This document shows positions 34,154 through 47,000 of a stretch of DNA of 64,000 nucleotides, piece by piece. The DNA comes from Beta vulgaris subsp. vulgaris (lineage: Eukaryota > Streptophyta > Magnoliopsida > Caryophyllales > Amaranthaceae). Every line of letters starts with the position of its first letter. Position 1 is the first letter of the stretch. The notes below the pieces were generated by a model. The model was not told the origin of the DNA, did no database searches, and was given only the letters and a program-made list of their open reading frames with translations. The translations under genes were made by a program, and so were the position numbers. The stretch covers positions 8,334,863 to 8,398,862 of the forward strand of contig NC_079205.1 in the NCBI RefSeq assembly GCF_026745355.1, given 5' to 3'.

Positions 34154-35403
34154 TCAACAACCAACTACTTTGATACATAATAACACTTTAGTCCTCCTCA
34201 AGTACTTAAGGATGCTCTTAGCTGCAGTCCAGTGTGCTTCTCCTGGATTTGCTTGGAACCTGCTACACATGCTCAAGGCATATGCAACATCAGGTCGAGT
34301 ACTTATCATGGCATACATGATAGACCCTATAGCCGAAGCATAAGGAATGCTACTCATTCGCTTTAACTCATCATATGCCATGTGACATGGGAACGAAATC
34401 TCTCTTCGAGTTTTCCATGTTGAACCTTGTAAGAACCTTATAATATAAGTTTCTTGACTTAGCCCAATCATCCTTCGAGACCTATCTCTATGGATTTTGA
34501 TTCCCAGTATGTACTCAGCTTCTCCAAGGTCCTTCATAGAGAAACAACTTTTAACCATTCCTTGACTGACTCAAGCATTGGTAGTCGTTTCCCATGATTA
34601 GTATGTCATCTACATACAGAACCAAGAAGACTAAGCTGCTCCCACTAAACTTCTTGTAAACACAAGATTCTTCTTCGCTTTTGATGAAACCAAATTGTTT
34701 GATTGCCTCATCAAACCGAAGATTCCAGCTCCGAGATGCCTGCTTCAATCCATAAATGGATCTCTGAAGCTTGCAAACCCTTTTAGGATTTTCTGGATCT
34801 TCAAAACCTTCAGGTTGTGTCATGTACACATCCTCATTCAAGAACCCATTCAAGAATGCGGTTTTGACATCCATCTGCCAAATTTCGTAATCGTAAAATG
34901 CAGCAATCGCTAAAAGTATCCGAATTGATTTAAGCATTGCTACTGGAGAAAAGGTCTCATCATAGTCTATACCATGAACTTGTCTGAATCCTTTTGCAAC
35001 CAGTCTTGCTTTGTAGACATAGACATTTCCATCTTTGTCTGTTTTCAATTTGAACACCCACTTGCATCCAATAGGGTTAACCCCATCAGGCAAGTCAACC
35101 AGTGTCCAAACTTTATTCTCAGACATGGAGTCTAACTCGGATTTCATGGCCTCAAGCCATTTCTCAGAGTCTGGGCTCGTCAAAGCTTTGTTTGTAGGTA
35201 GCAGGTTCTGAATTTTCCAAAATCATAATTTCAGAATTTTCAGTCAGGAGGAAATCAACCAACTTCTTGTTTGGAATCCTTGGTCTACTAGACCTACGCA
35301 GGGCCTGAGCATCAAGAGAAATGTTTTCTTCAACTGTTTGAAGATTTTTGCTTGAATCTAGTTCAAGTGGGACGGTAGGAGGTTCACGCGTTGAATACGT
35401 CAT
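34154..35403 (-). pseudogene. copia reverse transcriptase, frameshifted
   Basis: Minus strand: 35164-35403 is the linker (RRSSRPRIPNKKL), then a frame change near 35185 into RT: SEKWLEAMKSELDSM, NPIGCKWVFKLKTDKDG, ARLVAKGF, DETFSPVAMLKSIRILL, QMDVKTAFLNGFLNEDVYM, CKLQRSIYGLKQASRSWN, and catalytic LYVDDILIMGND. A second frameshift near 34555 moves to SMKDLGEAEYILGIKIHRD, then IGSIMYAMISTRPDVAYAL. In an intact element it copies the RNA genome into DNA. The long intact stretch (34551-35183) suggests moderate age. Confidence 0.9.
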
Positions 35404-35410
35404 CTCTTGA

Positions 35411-36964
35411 CACTAGGGAAAAAAAAAGGAAGGGCTCCGCTGGAAGGGCTACGTTTTCTTTAAAACGCAGCTCTTCTTGTATGAAGGGCTGCGGTTTTTG
35501 GGCTAACCGCAGCCCTATCAGTGAAGGGCTACGGTTATTTAAAAATCGTAGCCTATAAGTAATAAAGGGTTGCGTTTATTTAAAAAAACGCAACCCTTTA
35601 TTACTTAGAGGGCTGCGGTTTTTTAAAAACGCAGCCCTTTATTTTACTTAAAGGGCTGCAGTTTTTTTAAAAACGCAGCCCTTTAAGTAATAAAGGGCTG
35701 CGTTTTTTAAATAAACGCAGCCCTTTAAGTAATACAGGGTTGCGTTTTTTAAATGAACGCATCCCTTTATGGGCTTTTTTTTAATAACTTTATTTAAATA
35801 GAATTGTGGGGACTTTAAGGGTTTCTCACAAACTCAACAAACATCTGCCTCCTCATTTCACGCCTACCTATCTTCTCTCTCCTCATTTCACTCTCCTCAT
35901 TTCTCTCTCCTCATTTCGCCCTATCTTCTCTCTCCTCTCATCTTCACGCCTAACTTCTATCTCCCTCCTCTTATCTTCTCTGTTAACTCTCCTCATAGTT
36001 TTGATGCAACAATTTGAGTCTTCCTCATTTCGCCGGTCTTCTGTCGTCGTCGTCGCAAAGTCTTTCGCCGGTCTTTTATGTCGTCGTCGTCACAAAGTCG
36101 CAAAGTCTTTCGCCGGTCTTCTGTCTTCGTCGTCGCAAAGTCTTTCGCCGATCTTCTGTCGTCGCAAAGTCGCATCCAGATCTAATCTCTCTCTCCCTTC
36201 TCTTCATCTCCTCGTTTCCGCCCCTTTTCACCGGGGTTCCTATCCACCGGCGTGCGTTCGTCTCCACCGGCGTTCTTTCGTCTCCACCGGCGCTGTTGTG
36301 TTGGCCGTTGTTCGTGTTGCCAGTCCACACCATCTTCTGCACCAACATTTCATAAGTTAGGGTTTCAAGATCTAATGTCATTGTCTCATTTTTTTTATTA
36401 ATTCTATGTATCTCTAATGTATTTTTGTATATCTACTTCTTTTATCCTTTTCGTTTTTTTTTCATTTTTCTTAATACTCTATTTTTTTTTTTATATATAA
36501 TATTTGTAATTAAGATTTGTAAAATATTATTTTTATTGAATATATGATGGTTCGAGGTTCAAGATACTTAGAAATTTGATTACGAGAGGTTAACTTCATA
36601 ATGAAGTAGTTTTGTTATTATATATAAATGTCAGTTTGTGATTTTGTTATAATTTTATCAGTTTGGAATTGATTTTGTGTCAATTTGACATAAAAAAGCA
36701 AAAAAAAAAAATATTTTTTTTACTTTTATTTTTTTTGGTCTAAAAGGGTTGCGTTTTTTTAACTAAAAACGCAGCCATTCACTTGAAGAAGGGCTGCGTT
36801 TTTAGTCCAAAAACGCAGTCCTTTTAGACCAAAAGGGTTGCGTTTATGTGTAAAACCGCAGCCATTCCTTTATGTTGAAGGGCTGCTATGGAAAGGGCTG
36901 CTGTCAAAAAATGCAGCCTTAAGGGCCTTTTTAACCGCAGCCCTTCCTTATTTTTCCACTAGTG
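35411..36964. mobile_element. CACTA-type non-autonomous element (1554 bp)
   Basis: Left end CACTAGGGAAAAAAAAGGAA and right end (reverse complement) CACTAGTGGAAAAATAAGGA are inverted repeats. The 3 bp target duplication TGA lies at 35408-35410 and 36965-36967. Both subterminal regions are arrays of AAGGGCTGCG/CGCAGCCCTT in alternating orientation, forming strong hairpins. The interior (35806-36360) is a pyrimidine-rich stretch with TCGCCGGTCTTCTGTCGTCG repeats and no known protein. Confidence 0.88.
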
Positions 36965-36967
36965 TGA

Positions 36968-38194
36968 ATATGACTTTCGTCTTGTCGGGACATCTCTGAC
37001 ATGGTGTGAGCCACGTCCAGTTGTTGCTCATCTCGAATTTCTTCGAGTGTTAGTTTACTCCCACTTGTCTTTCAAGAAACAAATTCCTTTTCAAGAAAGA
37101 CACCATCACGAGCAACAAACACTTTGTTCTCTTGACTGTTATAGAAGTAATAAGTTAATAACCCCTTGTCTCTTTTGGATATCCCACAAAGAGACTTTTA
37201 TCTGACTTGGGTGCAAGTTTGTCTGATAGTAACCGCTTTACATAGACCTCACATCCCCAAATTTTAAGAAAAGACAAGTTTGGAGGTTTTCCATTCCATA
37301 ACTCATATGGAGTCTTTTCTACAGCCTTTGACGGGCACCTATTTAGTGTGTGTGCAGCAGTTTCGAGAGCGTATCCCCAAAAGGAAATAGAAAGATTAGC
37401 AAGACTCATAATTGATCGAACCATATCCAACAAGGTTCGATTCCTCCTTTCAGATACACCATTCAACTGCGGTGTTCCTGGTGGAGTTAATTGTGAAAGA
37501 ATTCCACAACCCCTTAGATGATCATCAAACTTTTGGCTCAAATACTCACCACCACGATCGGATCGTAGTGCTTTTATTGTCTTACCAAGTTGATTTTGTA
37601 CTTCACTTTGAAACTCTTTGAATCTATCAAAAGATTCCGACTTATGTTTAATCAAGTAGATATATCCATATCTACTCAAATCATCAGTGAAGGTAATGAA
37701 GTAGTTAAACCCTCCCCTTGCCTTTGTGTTCAAAGGACCACACACATCTGTATGTATGAGTCCTAAAAGATCGCAGGCCCTTTCACTTTTTCCAGTAAAT
37801 GGTGATTTTGTCATTTTCCCATTAAGCATGAACTCATATACATCAAATGATTCGAAATCAAATGATGGAATTATACCATCCTTTTGTAACTTGTGAATGC
37901 GCTTTTGGTTTATATGACCCATTCGACAATGCCAAATGTAGGTTAGGTTGGAATAATTTGATTTCTGTTTCTCTTCTATCTGTTATATACTGATAATGAC
38001 TTATAAAGCACATATAAGCCATTTATCAATTTAGCTTTGGCATAGAACATATTATTGTAAGAAATGGAACAACACTTGTTCTTTATTTCAAAACAAAACC
38101 CTTCAAAATCCAAAACTGAAATCGAAATTATGTTTTTAGTTATTGCAGGAACAAAATAACAATTATTTAATTCTAAAATAAGCCCAGATGGCAA
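36968..38194 (-). pseudogene. copia GAG-pre-integrase and integrase
   Basis: Minus strand: WHCRMGHINQKRIHKLQKDG (GAG-pre zinc-binding region), HTDVCGPL with the first catalytic Asp, YFITFTDDLSRYGYIYLIKH, ALRSDRGGEYLS (second Asp), PQLNGVSERRNRTLLDMVRS (catalytic Glu), FWGYALETAAHTLNRCPSKA, and SFLKIWGCEVYVKRL. The DDE triad is intact in 37155-37922. A frameshift at about 37155 precedes the C-terminal tail, which carries a stop. Upstream, 37923-38194 holds decayed GAG-pre sequence. Confidence 0.9.
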
Positions 38195-38347
38195 GGGTAG
38201 ACTATAGCTCCCTATTGCAAGTGCAGAAACTCGTGCTCCATTTCCAACGCGTAGCTCTACCTCGCCTTTGCCAGCTTCCTACTTCTTTTTAGTCCTTGCA
38301 CATCATTAACTATGTGAGAACCACAACCGGTATCAAATACCCATAAA
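38195..38347 (-). pseudogene. copia aspartic protease remnant
   Basis: WVFDTGCGSHIVNDVQGLKR on the minus strand contains the aspartic protease active site (DTG) in its copia context. It is followed by a stop in the next segment. The adjoining gag side is displaced 1.3 kb by the insertion 38353-39645. Confidence 0.8.
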
Positions 38348-38352
38348 GAAGT

Positions 38353-39645
38353 TGGCGAGGCCTAAGTCGTATCGGCTAACACGCAAATAAATCAATACTA
38401 CCCTACACAAACGTAGTATAAGGGAGTAAGGTTCGAATCCACGGAGAAGGTAGGTTTGGTTTGACTAAACGTGTGCTAAGTAACAATAAGGGGGGGTTTT
38501 GAGGAATGAAATTGAAACAAATAAAGCATAAACAAGGAAAATCAAATAATAAACGAGAACTTGGCAATCAATCTTCACAACAATTCAACCCTTGATCATT
38601 GAACAATTCAACACCTAAGTTACTTGAACGCCCTATTGTGAATCATAAGATTCAATTTCCCCTAACGTAGTGGTAAGACTAAGCGAGCGCTCTAATCTGA
38701 CCCTTAATGGCGTAACAACCTAGCCCTAGCGTTCTAAGTTTAATGAAAAAATTAGATAAAAACTAGGGAGATTCCAATAGGGTAATTTAGCATTCACAAG
38801 CGGCCGAATGCAAAATTATATGATGATTTTCTTATACTCAATCATCCACGAGCGTGCGATAATTGGGCATAAACTACAAACCTAGATAATATCTCAACAT
38901 CAGATAAAAGATAAGAATCGTAATAAGCAAAAAGTTAATTGATCAAGTTAACTTAAGCACAAAAACAATCAAACATGAAGAACATGAAGAATCATCAACA
39001 TTCAAGCAATTTAAAGGAAGAATTGAACTCACAAGCTGATTAAAATGGTTGATTCAATTGATACACCAAGATGAAGATTAGTTCTCCATAATATAAGGAT
39101 TACAAATTTTTATTTGAATTCTTTTCAAACCAGATGAAAAAAGATATTCCAACAAAAGACGAAGTGTTCTTTTTATCACAAAATAGGGAAGACGAAAAAG
39201 CCGATTCCTTGTTACAAGGGTCCGCGACCGCGGAGGAAAGCACCGCGCCCGCGGAAGGGGTCCGCGCCCGCGGTGAAGTCGCGGAGGAGCTCTCGGCACT
39301 TTTCTACCATAAATTGTCGCGGTCGCAATGAAATCTCCCGGACCGCGGAGGTTGGCGTACAGCTTCTCATCTCCCTTCTTGAAAATGACTTGCTCATACC
39401 AAAAAACCTCAAGAAGCACACATCTTATTCCTTGCTTCACTATGATAACTTCTTCAAAGAGTTTCTTCGACATGCTAACTTTCCAGCTTGAACTTTCTCC
39501 AACACAAATGAGCTCAAATGATTCAAATAAAGAGCAAATTACAACATAGTAGAGAAAAAGATCAATATCATTACAAAACTTGTGTCAAATCCCGTTAGTA
39601 AGTAGTGAAAAAGTGTCAAGAATGCCATATAAACATGGCATATCA
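38353..39645. mobile_element. Solo-LTR-like element (1293 bp) between copia gag and protease
   Basis: Begins TGGCGAGGCC and ends GGCATATCA, with 5 bp target duplication GAAGT at 38348-38352 and 39646-39650. Removing the element and one GAAGT restores the copia reading across the junction. It contains GGTTCGAATCCACGGAGAAG near the left end and GC palindromes (GTCCGCGACCGCGGA, CGCGCCCGCGG) at 39220-39360. Layout resembles 31079-32806 but sequence identity looks low. Confidence 0.72.
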
Positions 39646-39650
39646 GAAGT

Positions 39651-40507
39651 AGAAGTCAAATTGATACTATAAATAATATATACCTGAAGTGGAAGCCCCA
39701 GACTTCTTTTCCTCCAAGTATACCGGGCAGTTCCTCTTCCAATGTCCAATCTTGTGACAGTGGAAGCACTTGCTTTCCGCAGCGACCTTTGGCTTGGCGG
39801 TTGGCTTAGGTTTTTCAGCAACAACGACAACTTGCTTGTCTTTGTCCTTCTTTCCTGCCCATTTCTTTTTGAAATTCATTCCCTTTTGAACCATTACAAC
39901 CTTTTTCTTTGGTTCAACCTTAGGGATGTTCCTTTCAGCATTGACCAACAATCCATGTAGCTCTTGCAAATTCTTTTCAAACTCATTCATATTATAGGTC
40001 ATTCTGAACTGATGAAACTGTCAGGCAGTGATGGAGAATAATGTCAGTAGCCAACTCAAGCCTATAAGGAACCCAAGTCTTCCATGTTTTCGAAAAGACC
40101 CATCATTTCGAAAGCATGGGGCCAACAGCTTGACCGGCTCAAGTGACATTAAGAATCTCCCTATTAGCATACCGTTCAACTCGGGCCTGAGTTTTAAACA
40201 TGGCCCGCAGCTCTTGCATGATCGTATAAGCATCCTTGGTTTCAAACCTCTTTTGGAGGTTCGGCTCCATGGCTGCTACCATCAAGCAAGTGATTGGTAT
40301 AGACTTATTACTAGCCTGTTTGGCATGACTTTTTCGCCTCAGTTGATTCATCAGTTACTACAGGAGAGTGTATCTAAGAGTCCTCTCGACCCTCAAACCC
40401 AGAACGAGTCTTAGGTCCTTTCCCAATTAAGGAAATTTTCACCATTCAGTCCGTCCCTTTCCAAAAAGGACGAATGTTGAAACCGGATTGTTGTTGTTAT
40501 TAGACAT
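39651..40507 (-). pseudogene. copia gag (nucleocapsid) region
   Basis: Start codon near 40507 (MSNNNNNPVSTFV). Stops and frame changes follow, then KSIPITCLMVAAMEPNLQKR, DAYTIMQELRAMF, and in another frame MTYNMNEFEKNLQELHGLL. A Lys-rich basic stretch precedes the zinc knuckle CFHCHKIGHWKRNC (C-x2-C-x4-H-x4-C). It packages element RNA in intact copies. Confidence 0.83.
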
Positions 40508-42535
40508 GATATCTACAGACAGAAAAATAAAGCAAAGTTAATTTTATGTTTATAAAGCAACCTAAAACATGAAAGGTTTCTAGGTTGACCACCTATTCAA
40601 AATTAAAGGCCCCTATGAATAAGTGTTTACAAGATCCTATCAATATCAACACTAAGCAAGGAGGCCTTATCTAACGTTACATTATCAAGGTAAGTAAAGT
40701 CTTTGACTAATTATAATAATTTATAACTCTTGTTTAGATGGATAAACATCGCATGCTTAAATATCTTTTGCTTCAAAATTCAAAACGCTCTTGATAATTT
40801 GTTAAGGACAACCAAACTAAGTTGTAAAATTCGCAATTTTACCTTATATCCCAAAATTAATGATAAACCCTGCGGAGGCATGACCTATTACTATTAATTA
40901 AGGATTTTATAAGTACTTTATGTTTGGAAAAGCAAACCTTAATATTTACGGGGCCTATGTTTATTATGTTGTTATGAATTAGTGAACTCTAGCGCATTAA
41001 CAAACAACATACAATAAACTTATAAGCATTTTAAAGATAAAAAATGCAAAATAAAATGATCTAGTATGGCCCCTAATCCTAAGAACTAAGCATCAATAGG
41101 CTCCTTCTTGGACTCTTCATGGATCTCCATCCACCTTTCCATGGGCCTTCTCTTGATGGCTCTTCTTTGGATTACATAAGTATCATAATAATTTAAATAA
41201 TAACTAAATTAAATAAATTACAAAAATACTTAATGATACGCAGATCGTATTTAAAATTACAAAAATACATCAGGATACGCAGATTTATTTCTAACTTAAT
41301 TTGGCCCATACTAGTCATACATAGCAATTATATCATAATATAAAAATCCACACAATAATATCACATATTATACTTGCCAACAATTAAAATATCAAATATT
41401 CTTAATTAAAGCAAGAGGTAAAGAATTTAAGTAATATCTAATTACCTAAAGATTCTATCCTTTAAAACTAGCCTAACTAATTTTAATTAGATTAAAAAAT
41501 CAGATTATTGATTAAATTTATGACCAAGTCAATAAATAATTACATAATTGAAATTTACTTATCTTTCTCAAATCACTGTTTTTAAAATTCCAAACTAAAA
41601 AATCTGGAATTGCCCATGAATCATGGTAGATTTTAAGGCACATTTTTCTTTTTATAATTTTTTTTACAATTTTTGCTTGAAACCACGCGTGAAAATAAAC
41701 TGCAGCAAGGCTGCCTTCCACGCAACAAACGTATTTTTATAATTTTTAATTTCAAGGAAACCACTAAGATAATAAATAGTAACATCAATTTACATTTACA
41801 TATCATAATTTTTATAAGTTATATTAAAGGAAAAAAAAGATAATGTGCCTATGCTAGGAATTGTAATCAATATTTCATTTCTACGTGTATGAGGTAATGA
41901 TATTATATTTAAATTTATAAAATCACATGATATAAAATGACCAAGTTTCCAAGTTCAAGAAGCATAACATTACAACATATTATCAATCATATTTTACTTA
42001 CTTAGGTTTATATTTTAATTTATTGTATTGCCTAACATAGTTAGTTCGTTATATTAAACTTATTTTATTTATTTAAACTTATCTTATCCGAGCTTATCTT
42101 ATCTGAACTACTCTTATTTTTCTGAAATAAATTAAAATAAATTGAACAGAATAAAGCGTAAGTAAGTTGTATATTATTTGCAATATTGACACACGTATTT
42201 GATAATATATTCTCTCTTTGTCTCTCCTATCACATGAGGTCATTTTTAAATCTTTTCTATTTCTTTGCTCTCCTCAATTATTGTGTCATGGTTGAATGAT
42301 GTACAAATTTTTTTAGATATAATGAAGTAAAATATCTTGACGTAAAAATTATGGAATATTATGATTTTTAACTTTAAGAATATCACAATTTAATTTTGAA
42401 TAATGAAGAAAAAGTATATGTTTATTATAGAAAAAATTGAACATGTAAAATATAATTATTCGTAGAGATTTAATTTGTCATTTCATCTTTTTCCTAACAA
42501 TTAAATATAATTACCAGTAGTATGTAATAACATAA
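40508..42535. other. AT-rich sequence right of copia gag
   Basis: Expected position of the copia 5' untranslated region and 5' LTR, but I could not match any part to the 3' LTR start and saw no clear PBS. No gene recognised. Confidence 0.4.
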
Positions 42536-43979
42536 ATGGGGTCACCTTCATTTTTCTCTCTTTACTCTTTCATATCCTCTGCCTTCTCTCTACAAACACT
42601 CACTGTAACCCTAAAACTCGCCGGAGATCCGGCGCCGCGCAGGTTTCCGGCGAGTTTCGTTGTTTTTCCTTCGCCTTTTCTGTCGGTTTTTTCGCCGGTT
42701 TTTCTCGCCTTTTCTATCGGGTTTTTTGTGTCGCTTTTCTTCGCTTTCGTCGGCTTCATCGTATCACCCTCGAGGTTTTTTCCGGTCGTAGCTGCTCCCT
42801 CCAGCCTCCTCTCCGCCACCCTCATTTCGTGGACGCATCTTCCCTTCACGCCTCCTTGCTCCAGCCGTGTCTCCACCATCTTCCCCTCCCCCCATGTTTC
42901 GTGGTTAGTGGTTCCCCCTCCCCCCTGTTTCGTGGTTAATGTCTCCCCCTCCCCCTAGTTGTTCGTTTTTTGGGCCTCCCCCTCCCCATTCCCCCCTTAG
43001 TGTTGTATCAAGGCAACAGTAAAGTTACAGGGCTTCCCCTTCCCCTCCCCCCCTTAGTGTTGTATTAAGGAAAAGTACAGTTACAAGGATTCCCCTCCCC
43101 CTTTCGCCCTTAGTGTTGCTGTGTAGGGTGTTTCTCAAGGTGGCTGGCTTCCCCTCCCCCCTTAGTGTTTTGTAGGTAGTTTCTCACGGTGGTGGTTCCT
43201 TTATCCCCCTTCACCTGGTGTTTCTCCGGCTCTCTGAAGTGCGTCCCCTTTACCCACGTTAAGTTTAGTTAATTGATTTCGTTGTCGAGGTTTTTGGTTG
43301 GATTAGTATGGTGTTATTGATTATTATGGTGGTGGTAATTGTTACATCAATCTGTCTCTGTAGTTGGTTAGGGTTTGCGTGGCAAGCGATTTCATGTTTG
43401 GGGTTTGTTTTATCCGATTTTAATAATAGGATGGTTCTTCCATATCTAACCTTGGTTAGATTTCATTCTCGCTTGGTAATGATTTCATTTATCATTGCCT
43501 TGACAAAATGAAATCTGAAGGCGGTCCCCCAATTTATCAATTGGGGTTACAGCGCGTCAACTTATTTGAGCTTCTCCTCACAGGAGAAGCCTGCATTACC
43601 TTTCCAAAAGGGTATTACATCACATAAGAATGTGACTCTTTCAACAAACTCGACCATCGAATTCCAGGTGACAGAAGGTCACTGGCATTGGTCTTGTTGC
43701 GAGTTCATAATCTCGCTGGTACCTAGTTACCCCGCTCGTGAAATCAGCTCTCTCCTCCTACTCCTTTTATCCGGATTCTGGCGATCGTCATCCACCAGAA
43801 GAAGCGTCATCCACCAGATCGAGCAGCTTTATTTTAGTTTATGTTATTTATGTTTTTGCAGTTGTTGTGTAAGAGCGAGTTCCGCTCAATTTAGTTTTTT
43901 ATGTTCATTTGGTTGTTTTTAGCATTAGGATGTAATTTCGTTTTTCATTAATGCACAATTTCTTTGATGTCAAAAAAAC
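42536..43979 (+). other. Unclassified unit with CT-rich head and A-rich end
   Basis: GC- and pyrimidine-rich sequence (42536-42960) with CCGCCGG-type blocks, then C-rich tandem repeats, then unique sequence, ending TTCTTTGATGTCAAAAAAAC. The sharp composition change at the left and short poly-A at the right suggest a retroposed unit (LINE-derived or processed transcript). No target duplication was found. The frame 42536-42958 begins at an ATG and encodes a hydrophobic Ser/Pro/Phe-rich peptide with no known family; I do not call it a gene. Confidence 0.35.
42975..43195 (+). repeat. C-rich tandem repeat (about 60 bp units)
   Basis: About four diverged copies of CCCCTCCCCCCTTAGTGTTG followed by an AAGG-AACAG-type spacer. 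The complementary strand carries G4-G7 runs. Confidence 0.65.
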
Positions 43980-44047
43980 AACTAAATATAATTTGTCCAT
44001 CACACGGAATCTAAAGTAGTAAAAGTAGATTACACATGGTTATTAAC

Positions 44048-47000
44048 TTAGGCTTTTTGGGCCTTGACTACAATAGGGGTTCTGACAACATGTTTAGCAT
44101 CAGACCAAACCAAACTTCCAAATATGTAATCACTGGGAAGATGATTAATATCAGCTGTAAAAATAAGTTTGAACTTGATTTGTTCATCCTTTTTAGAGAA
44201 CACCAAAGTCTTAGGCTCCACAACAATTGAAACCCCAGTGGGTGCTTCGATGCGTGGAATGTATGTGCCTGGCTGTCCAACATTTGTCAACTCTCGAGTA
44301 ACAATTGCTTTGCCGGTAAAGTTAGGAATAGATATGGAGGGATAATTAAAATCCAAGATATTGAAGGAGCTTGGACATTTATAAGAATGTTGTTTACTGA
44401 ACTTTTCCAAGATTGTATTGTTATGAGGGAATGTGCAAAGGAAATCAAGGTAATCATATTGATTGAGGTTATAAATCAATCCGGGATCCATTGCAAGGTT
44501 GGGTCTCACATGGCCCGACCCATATGCAAAAGGTGTGGCAGCACTCGCGTTATCACAGTCACGTATTGGCATCCCAGTGTTGTCTAGGGGAGTTGCTGCA
44601 ATAATAGTAAGAACCGTAATAAATAGATGGTGACTAGTGAGGTTCTATACCCATATGCATCATGCATTTATTTTATCAAGTATATATTTAATGTATGAGT
44701 TTTACTAGACGTCTCATTGTTAGATGTCAAAATGACATATAATTGGTATTTGGAGGTACCAAATTAAGTATAATTGGTAACAAAGTTCAAATTGATACCA
44801 AAATTTACTTACATTTTGGTACCAAGTAAGTATAAATGGTACCAAAACTCAAAGTTGATACCGAAGTTTAGTTACACTTTGGTACCAAGTAAGTATAACT
44901 GGTACCAAAGCTCATGTTGATGCCAAAGTTTACTTACACTTTGGTACAATAAGAGTTATTTTGGTATTGGTACCAGCTTTAATGAAATTTGGTACTAGCT
45001 TCATGGATTAGTCATTTATCTTTTGCATGAAATGTCAATAATGCCCCTGTGAAATGCCATTTTCGCAACTCATGATGAGACACCAATAATTTATCGTAAT
45101 ATATGTACGTACCAGTTGTCATAATTGCGGATTTGATGGCTGCAGTTGTCCAATCAGGATGAATTTTTTTAATAAGAGCTGCAATACCTGCTACATGAGG
45201 AGCTGCCATGGATGTTCCGCTTATCATAAAGTATGGAGTTTTATATTTATTAGGAGGAAAGGCTGCAAGAATATCTACTCCAGGAGCTGTAATATCAGGC
45301 TATACAGTAGATAAATAGGAAAATTAGTACCTATATATATATACATATTGTTGTGCTTTAGTGAAATCCTCTTATGGTACGAACCACTAAAAATAAGCAA
45401 AAAGTTCATAAAATAAGCAAAAAAATAAAAAAAATGAACAAAAGCATAAAATAAGTAGATACATAAAATGAGCAAAAACATTGTCAAATGAGCATAAAAA
45501 TGTTAAATAAATAAAAAAAAAAACTAAGCAAATCATAAAATGACCAAAAACATTGCTAAATGAGTAAAGTATTCGTAAAATAAGGAAAAATGAGATATGC
45601 TCACTGTTCTCATCATAAGGGTGGTTCTCATATGAACTTATATATATATATAAAGGTCACTATATGAGAAAGTGAATTGCAAAAAACTGATAAGGGGAAG
45701 AAAAAGAAGAATGAGGATCAAGATAGTGATGAAGAAAGTGATGCTTGGACGAACTCTGTCACGGAGCATCTTTCTGATGCTTTGGTTGTATGCAATGCAT
45801 TGAACTTAACACGTTCACAGATCTTGGATTTCGGTTCTTCGTTTTGTTTTTGCCTTGCAAGGAGTTTTTCAGAATGTGAGATATGAGAAGCTCGGAAAGG
45901 TGTACCTTGCGTATAGTAGACCATTGAAGGTTAAAGGGCAAGGGAGATGTGAGTGTGAAGCTTGCAAGTACGGATATGTTTCAATTTAAGGATGTTAAGT
46001 TCATCCTTGATCTAAAGAAAAACTTGATATCTATTAGTCAACTTGACAACCTGCTACAAGGTAGAGTTCGAGACTGCTTCCTTGAAAGTTGTTATGGTTG
46101 CTATTGTAATAGCTCGAGGAGTAAGTAGTAGAGTGATGTTCATCAAAAGGAACATGACAAAGGTAGCAAAGGAAGGGAGACGGGAAACTTCACCAAGGAT
46201 GGTGTCTCTCGGTCAGAATTTTGTATATAGTAAGCTTATGAAGAATAACTGTAGGGTTAAAGTTGGTGTCTCTTTTTGCTAGAGTAGATCATGGAATAAA
46301 AAAGGTGAAGTGAGACCGGTGCTTGAGAAATGGATCCTAAAGAAGGGTTGTTAGGATGGTAGTGTCACCGGAATGCTTATAGAACTATGAAGAGTCCTTT
46401 TAGTTGTGTTGTAATGATCGAGATTCGAGATCGAGTGAGGTCTCAGTCTGGGTTTTTTTATGAGGAGGAAGTAGATTTGTGTTGGTGATATATGAAACGT
46501 GATGATGACAAATCAGGATCGATGGCTATATTTATTCGAGAAGTAATTGTCATTTATACTGGTCTCCAAGTGGGATTTTATTGGTTATACGGATGTGGAC
46601 ATAAATCATGAATTATAGTGACGATTGTTGAATAATAACTCAACAGAGAGGAGTAACCTAGAGGAGCGGCAATACCTCAGTGCATCAGTTTTATCATATT
46701 CGAGGCAGAAATTTTGAGCGAGCGTAGAACGCTCACTCTAAATGAAGAAGGAGCGGGAGCTCCTTAATGAAATTCAATATTTTGCGATTTTACGTATTTC
46801 ACTAGGACTATAATCATAACCTATAAAAATTGTTATTAGGCTGTCAAAGTCGAAAAATTTATTAATTAAGAGAGAAATTCATTTCGAGGGACTTCTAAGA
46901 GAGATTAGAGAGTCTAGAAAGATCGAATAGTCTCTATGTATCATCATCTCATATTCAAAGTCGTAGTGCAGTGTTTGTGGTTTTTTCCTTGTTTCAAGGG

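Larger units (their letters stand above)
30640..40507 (-). mobile_element. Large Ty1/copia retrotransposon with three nested insertions
   Basis: Minus-strand order, right to left: gag with zinc knuckle (39667-40507), protease (38195-38347), GAG-pre and integrase (36968-38194), reverse transcriptase (34154-35403), RNase H (33784-34150), polypurine tract AAGTGGGAGAT (32930-32940), and a 3' LTR starting at 32929. Insertions: solo LTR-type elements 31079-32806 (in the 3' LTR) and 38353-39645 (between gag and protease), and CACTA MITE 35411-36964 (between integrase and RT). Protease-integrase-RT-RNase H order defines copia. No 5' LTR was recognised and the left LTR boundary is approximate. Several frameshifts and stops make it inactive. 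Confidence 0.8.

Noticed and set aside
35806..36381. Open frames on both strands, up to 184 codons
   Set aside because: Inside the CACTA MITE core and driven by CT-rich and GTCGTC repeats; no domain recognised.
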